Shown here: positions 56,105-64,000 of the stretch, piece by piece
Numbering within the stretch: the stretch's first letter is position 1
How the letters are laid out: every line of letters starts with the position of its first letter
Source of the DNA: Streptomyces antioxidans
Lineage (GTDB): Bacteria > Actinomycetota > Actinomycetes > Streptomycetales > Streptomycetaceae
DNA: 64,000 nucleotides
Reading direction: 5' to 3'
NCBI RefSeq assembly: GCF_000968685.2
Contig: NZ_LAKD02000043.1
Span: 1 to 64,000, forward strand
Notes under the pieces: model-generated
Database searches by the model: none
Seen by the model: only the letters and a program-made list of their open reading frames with translations
Told to the model about the DNA's origin: nothing
Translations under genes and position numbers: made by a program

Positions 56105-58048
56105 TTGTCGCGCCAATCGAGCTCTCGTCAGCGGTCGGAAACGGACAAGGGAACCACGGAGGGGGGCCCGACGGAGGGCCCGTCACCGGAGGGTCCACCT
56201 GAGCGCACGCCGGATGCCCCGGCCCAGACGGCGGACACCGCCCGGGCGGCGGATACTGCCGTGGACGCGGACACCGCCCAGGACGCGGACACCGCCACCG
56301 TGACCGGTCCGTTGGCCGGTGCCGCCCCCGGCGCGGGCCCCGCCCGCAAGGGATGGCGGGCCAAGTACCCCGTCGTGGCACGGGCGGTGGCGTGGACGGT
56401 CACGGGGCTGTCCCTCGCCCTCGTGTTCACCGCCCTCCTCCTGCCGACCAAACTCACCCTCGTCGAACCCAGCGCCTTTGTGCGCATCCCGGTGGAGGGG
56501 ATCTTCGGCGCCACGCTGCTGCTGATGCTGCCGAGGGTGGCGCGGCGGGTGGTGGCGGTGGTCTCCGGGGCGGCCCTCGGGGCGCTGACCATCCTGAACC
56601 TCCTCGACATCGGCTTCAACGAGTTCCTCGGCCGTGGGTTCAACGTGGTGCTCGACTGGATACTGCTGGACGACGCCGAGTCGTACCTCAAGGACTCGGT
56701 CGGCGGGACGGCCGCCGCCATCGCCGTGATCGGTGCCGTGGTGCTCGCCGTCGCCGTGCTCGTGCTGATGGCGCTCGCCGTTCTGCGGGTCAGCAACGTC
56801 ATGGCGCGGAACACGGCCGTGGCCACCCGTACCACCCTGGTGCTCGGCACCGTCTGGGTGATGTGCGCGGCGCTCGGGGTGCAGGTGGCCGGGGCGCCGT
56901 TCGCGTCCAGGAGCACCACGGCGCTGCTCCAGGACCGGGCGGAGCGGGTGCGCAAGACCCTGAAGGACGAGCGGGAGTTCGCCAAGGTGGCCGCCGTGGA
57001 CACCTATGGCGGCACCCCGGGCGACCAGCTGCTGACCGGGTTGCGCGGCAAGGACATGATGATCACCTTCATCGAGAGCTACGGCCGCTCGGCCATCGAG
57101 GACCCGGCGATCGCGCCCGGTGTGGACAAGACGCTCAGGGACGCCACCAAGCGGCTGGGCAGGGCCGGGTTCGCCGCCAAGAGCGGCTGGCTCACCTCGG
57201 CCACCTACGGCGGCAGCAGCTGGCTGGGCCACTCGACGTTCCTCACCGGGCTGTGGATCGACAACCAGAACCGCTATCGCACCGTCACCGCGGGCGACCA
57301 CATGTCCATCACCCGGGCCTTCCAGCGCACCGGTGCCTGGCGGACCGTCGGCATCATGCCGGGGGTCACCAAGGGCTGGCCGGAGGGCAAGTTCTACGGG
57401 CTCGACCACGTCTACGACTCCCGCGACCTCGGCTACAAGGGCCCCAAGTTCAGCTGGTCGACCATGCCCGACCAGTACGCCCTGAAGGCGTTCCAGCGCC
57501 TGGAGCACGGCAAGAAGCATGACAAGCCACTGATGTCGGAGATCATCCTGACCTCCAGCCACCAGCCGTGGGCGCCCATCCCCAAGACGGTCCCCTGGAG
57601 CCAGGTCGGCGACGGCTCGGTCTACAAGGCCGTCCAGAAGGCGGGCAAGAAGCCCGCGGACGTGTTCACCGATTCCACGAAGGTGAAGACCGAGTACGGG
57701 AAGTCCATCCAGTACTCGGTCAACAGCCTCATCGACTATGTGCTGAAGTACGGCGACAAGAACACCGTGCTGGTCTTCCTGGGCGACCACCAGCCCCTCG
57801 CCCGGGTCAGCGGTGACAACGCCAGCCGGGACGTGCCGGTGGCGATCGTCGCGCACGACAAGGCGGTGCTGGACCGGATCTCCCACTGGGGCTGGGACGA
57901 CGGTCTGATGCCGGGCGCGAAGGCCCCGGTGTGGAAGATGAGTTCCTTCCGCGACCGCTTCCTGGACGCCTACGGGCCGAACCCCGGCGGTGGCACGGCC
58001 CCCGTCTCCCCTTCGGCCCTGCCGAAGGCGCCTTCGGCGGGGCGATAG
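56105..58048 (+). CDS. membrane sulfatase/LTA-synthase-like phosphotransferase
   Basis: 647 residues from the TTG at 56105 (AAGGA 8 nt upstream). A long Thr/Asp/Ala-rich cytoplasmic N-terminus precedes about four membrane helices (WTVTGLSLALVFTALLLPTK, IFGATLLLMLPRVARRVV, AALGALTILNLLDIGF and IAVIGAVVLAVAVLVLMALAV). The extracellular alkaline-phosphatase-fold domain has DMMITFIESYGRSA (metal site), SATYGGSSWLGHSTFLTGLW (Ser/Thr nucleophile region) and VLVFLGDHQPLARV (metal Asp-His). This matches the sulfatase family that includes lipoteichoic acid and phosphoglycerol transferases. A role in decorating or making an anionic wall polymer is likely. Confidence 0.88.
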   Translation: MSRQSSSRQRSETDKGTTEGGPTEGPSPEGPPERTPDAPAQTADTARAADTAVDADTAQDADTATVTGPLAGAAPGAGPARKGWRAKYPVVARAVAWTVTGLSLALVFTALLLPTKLTLVEPSAFVRIPVEGIFGATLLLMLPRVARRVVAVVSGAALGALTILNLLDIGFNEFLGRGFNVVLDWILLDDAESYLKDSVGGTAAAIAVIGAVVLAVAVLVLMALAVLRVSNVMARNTAVATRTTLVLGTVWVMCAALGVQVAGAPFASRSTTALLQDRAERVRKTLKDEREFAKVAAVDTYGGTPGDQLLTGLRGKDMMITFIESYGRSAIEDPAIAPGVDKTLRDATKRLGRAGFAAKSGWLTSATYGGSSWLGHSTFLTGLWIDNQNRYRTVTAGDHMSITRAFQRTGAWRTVGIMPGVTKGWPEGKFYGLDHVYDSRDLGYKGPKFSWSTMPDQYALKAFQRLEHGKKHDKPLMSEIILTSSHQPWAPIPKTVPWSQVGDGSVYKAVQKAGKKPADVFTDSTKVKTEYGKSIQYSVNSLIDYVLKYGDKNTVLVFLGDHQPLARVSGDNASRDVPVAIVAHDKAVLDRISHWGWDDGLMPGAKAPVWKMSSFRDRFLDAYGPNPGGGTAPVSPSALPKAPSAGR

Positions 58049-58087
58049 CCCGTCGACCGGCGCACCTGGCGGCGGGTTGGCGGCGGA

Positions 58088-59137
58088 TCAGCCGTCCTCC
58101 GTCCGCTCCCGCCGCGCGTCGAGCCGTTCCCGTTGCGGCAGGACCGTGTACTTCGGGTCCTCCGCCGACCGCATCCCGGCATGGAACACCCCGAAACGGG
58201 TGCACGCGGAGGCCGCCAGCAGGGAGGCACCGCTGAGGGCCGCGGCGGGGCGGCTGCGGCGGCCGAGGAGGGCGCCGCCGAGTGCGCCCGCCACCGACAG
58301 CGCCTCGGCGGTGCGCATCAGCGTGCCCGCCCGGCCCTCGCGATAGGTCTCGGCCACCACTCCGAGCCGCCGTTCCATGGCCTTGAGCGCGGCGGTCTCC
58401 ACCGCAGTGCCGAGCAGCGCCACGCCCCGCGCCGGGGCGTTCTCGGCGACCGGCGAGGCCAGCAGGGCCATGCCGCCCGCGGCCATGGCGGCCGAGCCGA
58501 CGAAGAGATACGGCAGCTCGCGATAGCCGTCGTGCCATGCCGGGACGGCCGTGTCGGCGGCCAGCACCGCCGTGTACGAGGCCACCGCGGGCCCCAGCAG
58601 CGCCGCCCCCACCGTGGCCGCCCGGCCGCTGCGGGGCAGCCGTCCTACCAGGTCAGAGGCGGCGGCCGCACCGGCCGCCGGACCGTAGGCGGCCAGCAGC
58701 CAGGAGCCGACGCTCATCGGCGAGGTGGGCTTGAAGACCCGCAGCATATTGGCGAACCGCCCGGGGCGTCCGAGGTCGTGGATCAGGGCCGCGGTGGAGC
58801 CGGTCAGGGCGGCGATCGAGGACACCTTGAGCGCACGGGCCATGGCCGGACGGCCGGTCAGCTCGGCGCCCGCCGCGAGCACCGACCCGGCGCCCGCGAG
58901 CCCGCCGAGGAAGAAGTATCCCGCGATGTCCCGGGGGCGCCAGGTGGGCGGATTGAGCACCGGCCGCCCGTAGTAGGAGGTGAACTCCGCCCGGGGGACC
59001 ATCGACGGCTCGCCCCTGCGGCCCTTCCCGCCCTTGCGGCCGCGCCGCCTGCCGGCCTCCATCCCCTTGCCGACCTGCGCGTCCCGGCCCGGCCTTGCGC
59101 CGCGGATGCCATCGCGGGTGACGTCCGACTCGCTCAT
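58088..59137 (-). CDS. NrfD/PsrC-like membrane subunit of formate dehydrogenase
   Basis: ATG at 59137 overlaps the ferredoxin-subunit stop (ATGA); 349 residues. After a basic cytoplasmic N-terminus it has EFTSYYGRPVLNPPTWRPRDIAGYFFLGGLAGAGS in parts, the NrfD opening, and about eight helices. The HDLGRPGRFANMLRVFKPTSPMSVGSW stretch holds the family's conserved His and Lys/Arg near the quinone site. It should anchor the complex and pass electrons to the quinone pool. Third gene of the operon. Confidence 0.88.
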   Translation of the reverse strand: MSESDVTRDGIRGARPGRDAQVGKGMEAGRRRGRKGGKGRRGEPSMVPRAEFTSYYGRPVLNPPTWRPRDIAGYFFLGGLAGAGSVLAAGAELTGRPAMARALKVSSIAALTGSTAALIHDLGRPGRFANMLRVFKPTSPMSVGSWLLAAYGPAAGAAAASDLVGRLPRSGRAATVGAALLGPAVASYTAVLAADTAVPAWHDGYRELPYLFVGSAAMAAGGMALLASPVAENAPARGVALLGTAVETAALKAMERRLGVVAETYREGRAGTLMRTAEALSVAGALGGALLGRRSRPAAALSGASLLAASACTRFGVFHAGMRSAEDPKYTVLPQRERLDARRERTEDG

Positions 59138-60156
59138 CGGCGCCTCCTTCCGGTGGGGCGCCCGCTCGCACCGGCCTGGGCCGCGAACACGGCGGCCACC
59201 CCGCCGAGCAGGGTCAGGGCCGCGGCGCCCGCGTGCCGCCACATCGAGGGCAGGTCCCGGGTGGTGACGACCGGGTCCGGCGGCAGCCCGTACACCTCAG
59301 GCTCGTCCAGCAGCAGGAAGAAGGCGCCGTCGCCGCCGACGCCGTCCTCCGGGTCGTGTCCGTACAGCCGCGCGTCCTCGACCCCGATCCGGTGCAGCTC
59401 CTCGACCCGGGCGGCGGCGCGCTCGCGCAGCTCGTCCAGGGGGCCGAACTGGATGGACTCGGTGGGGCACGCCTTGGCGCACGCGGGTTCCTGCCCGGCG
59501 CCCAGCCGGTCGTAGCACAGGGTGCACTTATGGGCCCCGCCGTCCTCGGGCCGTACGTCGATGACCCCGTACGGACAGGCGGGCACGCAGTAGCCGCAGC
59601 CGTTGCAGACGTCGTCCTGGACCACCACGGTGCCGAACTCGGTGCGGAACAGCGCACCGGTCGGACACACGTCCAGGCACGCCGCGTGGGTGCAGTGCTT
59701 GCACACGTCCGAGGACATCAGCCACCGCAGCCCGTGCTGTCCGCCGTCGGACGGGGGCGCCGGGGAGGTGGGGGTGATCGCCGCCTCCCCGACCGGGGTC
59801 CCGGAGCCCTGTGCCGCGAGGGCCAGCACATCGACATCGCCGTGGTCGATCCCCGTCTCGGCCCGGCCCAGCGGCTTGTTCTGCTCGATGAAGGCCACAT
59901 GGCGCCAGGTGGAGGCGCCCAGGCCCTGGGTGTTGTCGAAGGACATTCCGGTGAAGTCCAGCCCGTCCTCCGGGACGGCGTTCCACTCCTTGCACGCCAC
60001 CTCGCACGCCTTGCAGCCGATGCACACCGAGGTGTCGGTGAAGAAGCCGACCCGGGGCGGGTGGTCCTCGTGTCCGGCGTCCCCGGCGACATCCGGTTCG
60101 GCTCCGGCGAGCAGATTGCGGCCGATCAGCGAGGAGCGCTTCGAGGTGCCGGTCAT
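59134..60156 (-). CDS. 4Fe-4S ferredoxin subunit of formate dehydrogenase
   Basis: ATG at 60156 overlaps the catalytic-subunit stop (ATGA); 340 residues. Four cluster motifs are seen in order: CIGCKACEVAC, CKHCTHAACLDVC, CNGCGYCVPAC and CTLCYDR...ACAKAC, which is the four-[4Fe-4S] set of FdnH-type subunits. A C-terminal hydrophobic segment (AGAAALTLLGGVAAVFAAQAG) may anchor it beside the NrfD subunit. It carries electrons from the Mo/W-bis-MGD site to the membrane. Confidence 0.93.
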   Translation of the reverse strand: MTGTSKRSSLIGRNLLAGAEPDVAGDAGHEDHPPRVGFFTDTSVCIGCKACEVACKEWNAVPEDGLDFTGMSFDNTQGLGASTWRHVAFIEQNKPLGRAETGIDHGDVDVLALAAQGSGTPVGEAAITPTSPAPPSDGGQHGLRWLMSSDVCKHCTHAACLDVCPTGALFRTEFGTVVVQDDVCNGCGYCVPACPYGVIDVRPEDGGAHKCTLCYDRLGAGQEPACAKACPTESIQFGPLDELRERAAARVEELHRIGVEDARLYGHDPEDGVGGDGAFFLLLDEPEVYGLPPDPVVTTRDLPSMWRHAGAAALTLLGGVAAVFAAQAGASGRPTGRRRR

Positions 60157-63100
60157 CCCCGCACCTCCGTTCCGGTCCGCGGTGTGATCCCGGCGCGCCG
60201 CCGGTAGTCCTCGAGCAGGGCCGTCAGCTGCGGGCCGCGGGGGCGGCGGCCGGGACGGATGTCGGCGCTCAGCGCCTTCACCTCCTGGATGTGGACATTC
60301 GGGTCGAGGGCGATGGCGGACAGTTCATTGGCGGCGTCCCCGCGGGTGTAGCCGTTGGGGCCCCAGTGGTACGGCAGCCCGATCTGATGCACCGTGCGGC
60401 CCCCGGCCCTGATCGGGGACATCCGCTCGGTGACCAGCACCCGGGCCTCGATCACCCCGCGTGCGCTGATCAGGGTCGCCCAGCCGGTGTGCTCCAGACG
60501 CCGCTCACCAGCGAGTTCGGGGGAGACCTCGCAGAAGAACTCCGGCTGCAGCTCGGCCAGGTACGGCGTCCAGCGGCTCATCCCGCCCGCCGTGAAGTGC
60601 TCGGTGAGCCGATAGGTGGTGATCATGTACGGGAACACCTCGCTGCCCGGCTCGCCCCCGCTGGGGTGGAAGGCGTTGTGCTCGTGGGGGATCACCTCGC
60701 GGACCGGGTTGCGCTGCTGCTCCGGATAGAGGGGGTTGCGCACCGGCGAGTCCTGCGGTTCGTAGTGCGTCGGCATCGGGCCGTCCACCAGCCCGGCCGG
60801 GGCGTACAGCCATCCCTTGCCGTCGGCCTGCATGATGAACGGATCCACTCCGCTGAGCGCGTCCGGGCCCTGGGCGTCCTCGGGCGGCCGGTAGGAGGGC
60901 GCCCGGTCGGGGATGAAGTCCGGGATGTCATGGCCGGTCCACCGCTGCCGCTCCTCGTCCCACCACACCAGCGCCTTGCGCTCGCTCCACGGCCTGCCGT
61001 GGGGGTCGGCCGAGGCGCGGTTGTAGAGGATGCGGCGGTTGGCGGGCCAGGCCCAGGCCCATTCGGCGGCGATCCAGTCCTGCTCGGTGTGCGGTGTGCG
61101 TCGGGCGGCCTGGTTGACGCCGTCGGCGTACACCCCGCAGTAGATCCAGCAGCCGCAGGAGGTGGAGCCGTCGTCTTTGAGCTGGGTGTACGCGCTGAGC
61201 GGCCCGCCCTTGGCGTCACGGCCGTTGATCTCGGCCAGGACCGCCTCGGCGCTGGGCTCGTCCAGCGGCCCCTCGGTGGGGTAGGACCAGGCCAGGTCCT
61301 GGACGGCCCGGTCCATCGGGTCGGTGGAGTCCTTCAGCCGCTCCTTGATCCGCCGCCCCAGGTGGTACATGAACCACAGATCGCTGCGCGCCTCGCCGTC
61401 CGGCTCCTTGGCGGCGAAGTGCCACTGCAGCATCCGGTTGGTGTTGGTGAAGGAGCCGGACTTCTCGGTGTGGGCGGCGGCGGGGAAGAAGAACACCTCG
61501 GTGGCGATGTCCTCGATGCGCAGCTCGCCGGTCTCGATCTCCGGGCCGTCCCTCCACCAGGTGGCGGACTCGATGAGGGAGAAGTCCCGTACCACCAGCC
61601 AGTCCAGATTCGCCATGCCGAGGCGCTGCATCTTGGTGTTGGCCGAGCCCACGGCGGGGTTCTCGCCCATCAGGAAGTATCCCTTGCAGACTCCGTCCAG
61701 CATTTCCTTCACCGTGTGGTAGGTGCTGTGGGAGCCGGTCAGCCGGGGCAGATGGCCGAAGCAGTAGTCGTTGCCGGCGTGCGCGGCGTCGCCGAAGTAG
61801 GCCTTGAGCAGGCTGACGACATAGGAGCGCATCTCGCCCCAGAAGCCCTTCTCGGTCTTTATGGCCTCGATGAAGGTGTCCAGGTCCTCATGGGCGTGGG
61901 CGTGCGGCATCGGGATGTAGCCGGGGAGCACGTTGAACAGGGTGGGGATGTCGCTGGAGCCCTGGATGCTGGCGTGGCCGCGCAGCGCCTGGATGCCGCC
62001 GCCGGGGCGGCCGATGTTGCCGAGCAGCAGCTGGAGGATGCTCGCGGTGCGGATGTACTGGGCGCCCACGGTGTGCTGGGTCCAGCCGACGGCGTACACG
62101 AACTCCGAGGTGCGGTCCGGGCCGGAGTTCTCCACCAGCGCGCGGCACACCTCCAGGAAGGTGTCCCGGGGAATCCCGCAGGTCCGCTCGACCATCTCGG
62201 GTGTGTAGCGGGAGAAGTGGCGCTTGAGGATCTGATAGACGCAGCGCGGATGGCGGAGGGTCCGGTCGGCGGGGACCCGTGCGGAGGCGGGCGCGCCGCC
62301 GGAGCCGTGGGACTCGGAGTAGGCGGCGGTCGACACGGACGCGCCGCGGGTGCGTTCCTCGTACAGCTCGTCGGGCGCGCCCTGCGGCGCCTGGACCTCG
62401 GCGCCCCGGTAAGCCCACGTGGAGATGTCGTAGTGGCCGGTCTCCGGGTCGAGACCGGAGAAGATCCCGGCCAGGTCCTCGGTGTCCTCGAACTCCTCGC
62501 CCACGAGGGTGGCCGCGTTGGTGTACTCCAGGACGTAGTCGCGGAAGTCGTGGCCGCCGGTCAGGACGTGGTTGATGATGCCGCCGAGGAAGGCGATGTC
62601 GGTACCCGCCCGGATCGGTACGTACAGATCGGCCAGCGCGCTGGTGCGGCTGAACCGCGGATCGACATGGATGACCTTCGCACCGCGCGCCTTGGCCTCC
62701 ATCACCCACTGGAAGCCGACGGGATGGGCCTCGGCGAAGTTGGATCCCTCGATCACGATGCAGTCCGCGTTCTGCAGGTCCTGCAGAAAGGTGGTGGCGC
62801 CGCCGCGGCCGAAGGAGGTGCCGAGCCCGGCCACGGTCGAGGAGTGGCAGACCCGGGCCTGGTTCTCCACCTGGATCACCCCGAGCCCGGTCCACAACTT
62901 CTTGATGAGGTAGTTCTCCTCGTTGTCCAGGGTGGCGCCGCCGAGGCTGGCGATCCCCAGGCTGCGGTTGACGCCGACCCCGTCCTTCTCCCACTGCCAG
63001 CCCTCGCGGCGGGTGCGGATCACCCGTTCGACGACCATGTCCAGTGCGGTGTCCAGGTCCAGCCGCTCCCAGTCGGTGCCGTACGGGCGGCGGTAGAGCA

Positions 63101-63413
63101 CTTCGTGGCGCCGGGACTCGCCGGTGGTCAGCTGGAGGGACGCCGAGCCCTTGGGGCACAACCGTCCGCGGCTGACCGGTGAGTCGGGGTCGCCCTCGAT
63201 CTGCACCACCCGGTCGTCCTTCACATACACGTTCTGGGCGCACCCCACCGCGCAGTAGGGGCACACCGACTTGACCACCCTGTCGGCCGTGACGGTGCGG
63301 GGGCGCTGCTCACGGGTGGTGGCCGAGGTGGTGGCGGCGCCGCGGCCGAGCGGGTCGCTTCCGGTGAGCTGGCGGTAGACAGGCCAGTCCTGGATCCATG
63401 TGCGTACGCCCAT
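60153..63413 (-). CDS. formate dehydrogenase catalytic subunit (FdnG-like), Cys enzyme
   Basis: 1086 residues from the ATG at 63413 with AGGGA upstream. The N-terminal [4Fe-4S] site uses Cys51, Cys54, Cys58 and Cys86 (CPYCAVGC...LCPKGS). The active site reads NQARVCHSSTVAGLG, with Cys189-His190 where E. coli FdnG has selenocysteine-His. The bis-MGD domains follow (VEGSNFAEAHPVGFQWVMEAK in parts, YAVGWTQHTVGAQYIR, GMANLDWLVVRDF), ending in the dinucleotide-binding cap (VTERMSPIRAGGRTVHQIGLPYHWG in parts). No twin-arginine signal is visible (MGVRTWIQDWPVYRQL), so the enzyme may face the cytoplasm. It oxidises formate to CO2. Confidence 0.95.
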   Translation of the reverse strand: MGVRTWIQDWPVYRQLTGSDPLGRGAATTSATTREQRPRTVTADRVVKSVCPYCAVGCAQNVYVKDDRVVQIEGDPDSPVSRGRLCPKGSASLQLTTGESRRHEVLYRRPYGTDWERLDLDTALDMVVERVIRTRREGWQWEKDGVGVNRSLGIASLGGATLDNEENYLIKKLWTGLGVIQVENQARVCHSSTVAGLGTSFGRGGATTFLQDLQNADCIVIEGSNFAEAHPVGFQWVMEAKARGAKVIHVDPRFSRTSALADLYVPIRAGTDIAFLGGIINHVLTGGHDFRDYVLEYTNAATLVGEEFEDTEDLAGIFSGLDPETGHYDISTWAYRGAEVQAPQGAPDELYEERTRGASVSTAAYSESHGSGGAPASARVPADRTLRHPRCVYQILKRHFSRYTPEMVERTCGIPRDTFLEVCRALVENSGPDRTSEFVYAVGWTQHTVGAQYIRTASILQLLLGNIGRPGGGIQALRGHASIQGSSDIPTLFNVLPGYIPMPHAHAHEDLDTFIEAIKTEKGFWGEMRSYVVSLLKAYFGDAAHAGNDYCFGHLPRLTGSHSTYHTVKEMLDGVCKGYFLMGENPAVGSANTKMQRLGMANLDWLVVRDFSLIESATWWRDGPEIETGELRIEDIATEVFFFPAAAHTEKSGSFTNTNRMLQWHFAAKEPDGEARSDLWFMYHLGRRIKERLKDSTDPMDRAVQDLAWSYPTEGPLDEPSAEAVLAEINGRDAKGGPLSAYTQLKDDGSTSCGCWIYCGVYADGVNQAARRTPHTEQDWIAAEWAWAWPANRRILYNRASADPHGRPWSERKALVWWDEERQRWTGHDIPDFIPDRAPSYRPPEDAQGPDALSGVDPFIMQADGKGWLYAPAGLVDGPMPTHYEPQDSPVRNPLYPEQQRNPVREVIPHEHNAFHPSGGEPGSEVFPYMITTYRLTEHFTAGGMSRWTPYLAELQPEFFCEVSPELAGERRLEHTGWATLISARGVIEARVLVTERMSPIRAGGRTVHQIGLPYHWGPNGYTRGDAANELSAIALDPNVHIQEVKALSADIRPGRRPRGPQLTALLEDYRRRAGITPRTGTEVRG

Positions 63414-63474
63414 CGCCGTCCCTTTCCTGCCGTTCGGCCCCGTACCGGCGCATCCGCGTGGTCGGATACGGCGC

Positions 63475-64000
63475 ATGGGTTCCCGTCGCGATGCTTTTCA
63501 CACTCCGCCCGCACCCGGATGCGCCGAATCGCCCGTCGTGGGGGTGGACGCCTGCCGCACCGGGTGGGTGGCCGTGACCCTGGACGAGGAGGGCCGCTTC
63601 GCCGGGGCGGACACCGCCGAGGCGCTGAGCGCGCTGCTCGGCCGGGTGCCGGACGCCGCCGTGGTGGCGGTCGACATGCCGCTGGGGCTGCTGGCGGAGG
63701 GCTGGCGCGAGGCCGACGCCCTGGCCACCGCGATGGTGGCACCGCACCGCTCCCGGGTCTTCTCCGTACCGCCGCGCGAGGTCTGGGAGGCGGACGGCTA
63801 CGACGGCGCCAACGCGGTGTGCCGACGGCTGACCGGTCAGGGGCTGAGCCGTCAGTCGTGGGGGCTGGCGGCGAAGCTGCGCGAGGCCAACGCCTGCCGC
63901 GACGGGGGCGACCACCGGCTGTACGAGGTCCATCCCGAGGTCTCCTTCGCCGCCCTCGGCGAGGGGCGGCCGGTGTCCTGGAGCAAGAAGAGCTGGAGCG
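63475..64000 (+). CDS. DUF429-family protein, truncated by window edge
   Basis: Open from the ATG at 63475 to base 64000; a GTG at 63538 (VGVDACRTGWVAVTL) is another possible start. Seen: VVGVDACRTGWVAV, VAVDMPLGLL, RSRVFSVPPREVWEADGYDGAN in parts, GLSRQSWGLAAKLREAN and YEVHPEVSFAAL. These acidic RNase H-like motifs are typical of DUF429 proteins, whose function is unknown. It is divergent from the formate dehydrogenase operon with a 61-bp gap. Confidence 0.88.
   Translation, partial: MGSRRDAFHTPPAPGCAESPVVGVDACRTGWVAVTLDEEGRFAGADTAEALSALLGRVPDAAVVAVDMPLGLLAEGWREADALATAMVAPHRSRVFSVPPREVWEADGYDGANAVCRRLTGQGLSRQSWGLAAKLREANACRDGGDHRLYEVHPEVSFAALGEGRPVSWSKKSWS

Noticed and set aside
60291..63182. 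963-residue + strand open frame
   Set aside because: Shadow of the formate dehydrogenase gene; low-complexity composition and no recognisable domain.

Overview
The window looks like Streptomyces chromosome. It has very high GC, third-position G/C coding bias, GTG and TTG starts behind strong Shine-Dalgarno sequences, ATGA/GTGA stop-start overlaps, and family types typical of the genus (TerD, DUF305, DUF6153-like, HxlR, type I PKS). I saw no tRNA, rRNA, CRISPR array, insertion sequence or replication origin. The left and right edges cut through genes.

Layout. 1-3310: N-terminal 857 residues of a modular type I polyketide synthase (docking helix, KS, malonyl-type AT) with a small secreted protein gene just upstream on the same strand. 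3570-9734: an M28-like peptidase, a secreted M6-type metalloprotease, an acyl-CoA synthetase behind a repeat-rich leader, and an ArsC/Spx-like protein. 9787-14400: a small protein behind a PafBC-type DNA-damage promoter, a general-stress protein, a DUF6153-like/DUF305 pair, a BlaI/M56 pair and a TerD protein. 14548-21736: a secreted von Willebrand A protein and partner, a hydrolase-ABC-ATPase fusion with its permease, and an FAD monooxygenase. 22321-27809: a repeat array ahead of a polysaccharide synthase carrying receiver-like and degenerate GGDEF-like domains, its acyltransferase, a low-complexity exported protein and a GH25 muramidase.

27915-33510 is a molybdenum hydroxylase locus (2Fe-2S, FAD and Mo-cofactor subunits, TetR) divergent from xdhC; the 41-bp gap is covered by a 43-bp dyad. 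33588-37607 holds an MFS exporter, 6-phosphogluconate dehydrogenase and a metallo-beta-lactamase-fold hydrolase. 37755-44456 is a cluster of hydrolases, an oxidoreductase and a thioesterase around two HxlR regulators, marked by repeated inverted repeats of one architecture (7-bp arms, 9-bp spacer).

44617-54240 is mostly single genes: DoxX, DHA2 MFS, YfcE-like phosphatase, an integrase-domain-like protein, a 1168-residue secreted phosphodiester glycosidase/phosphoesterase, YchJ and a polyol dehydrogenase. 54237-58048 has a MerR-VOC-class IV aminotransferase operon with a 27-codon ORF joined to the polyol dehydrogenase, and an LTA-synthase-like sulfatase. 58088-63413 is a three-gene formate dehydrogenase operon using Cys instead of selenocysteine and lacking a visible Tat signal. 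The window ends in a DUF429 gene.

The best candidates for undescribed biology are the HxlR operator code, the 43-bp dyad at the molybdenum hydroxylase, the PafBC-type promoter on the 101-aa gene, the shared CGTACTAAC element of the BlaI and DUF305 operons, the REC/GGDEF-like polysaccharide synthase with its upstream repeat array, and the 27-codon ORF.
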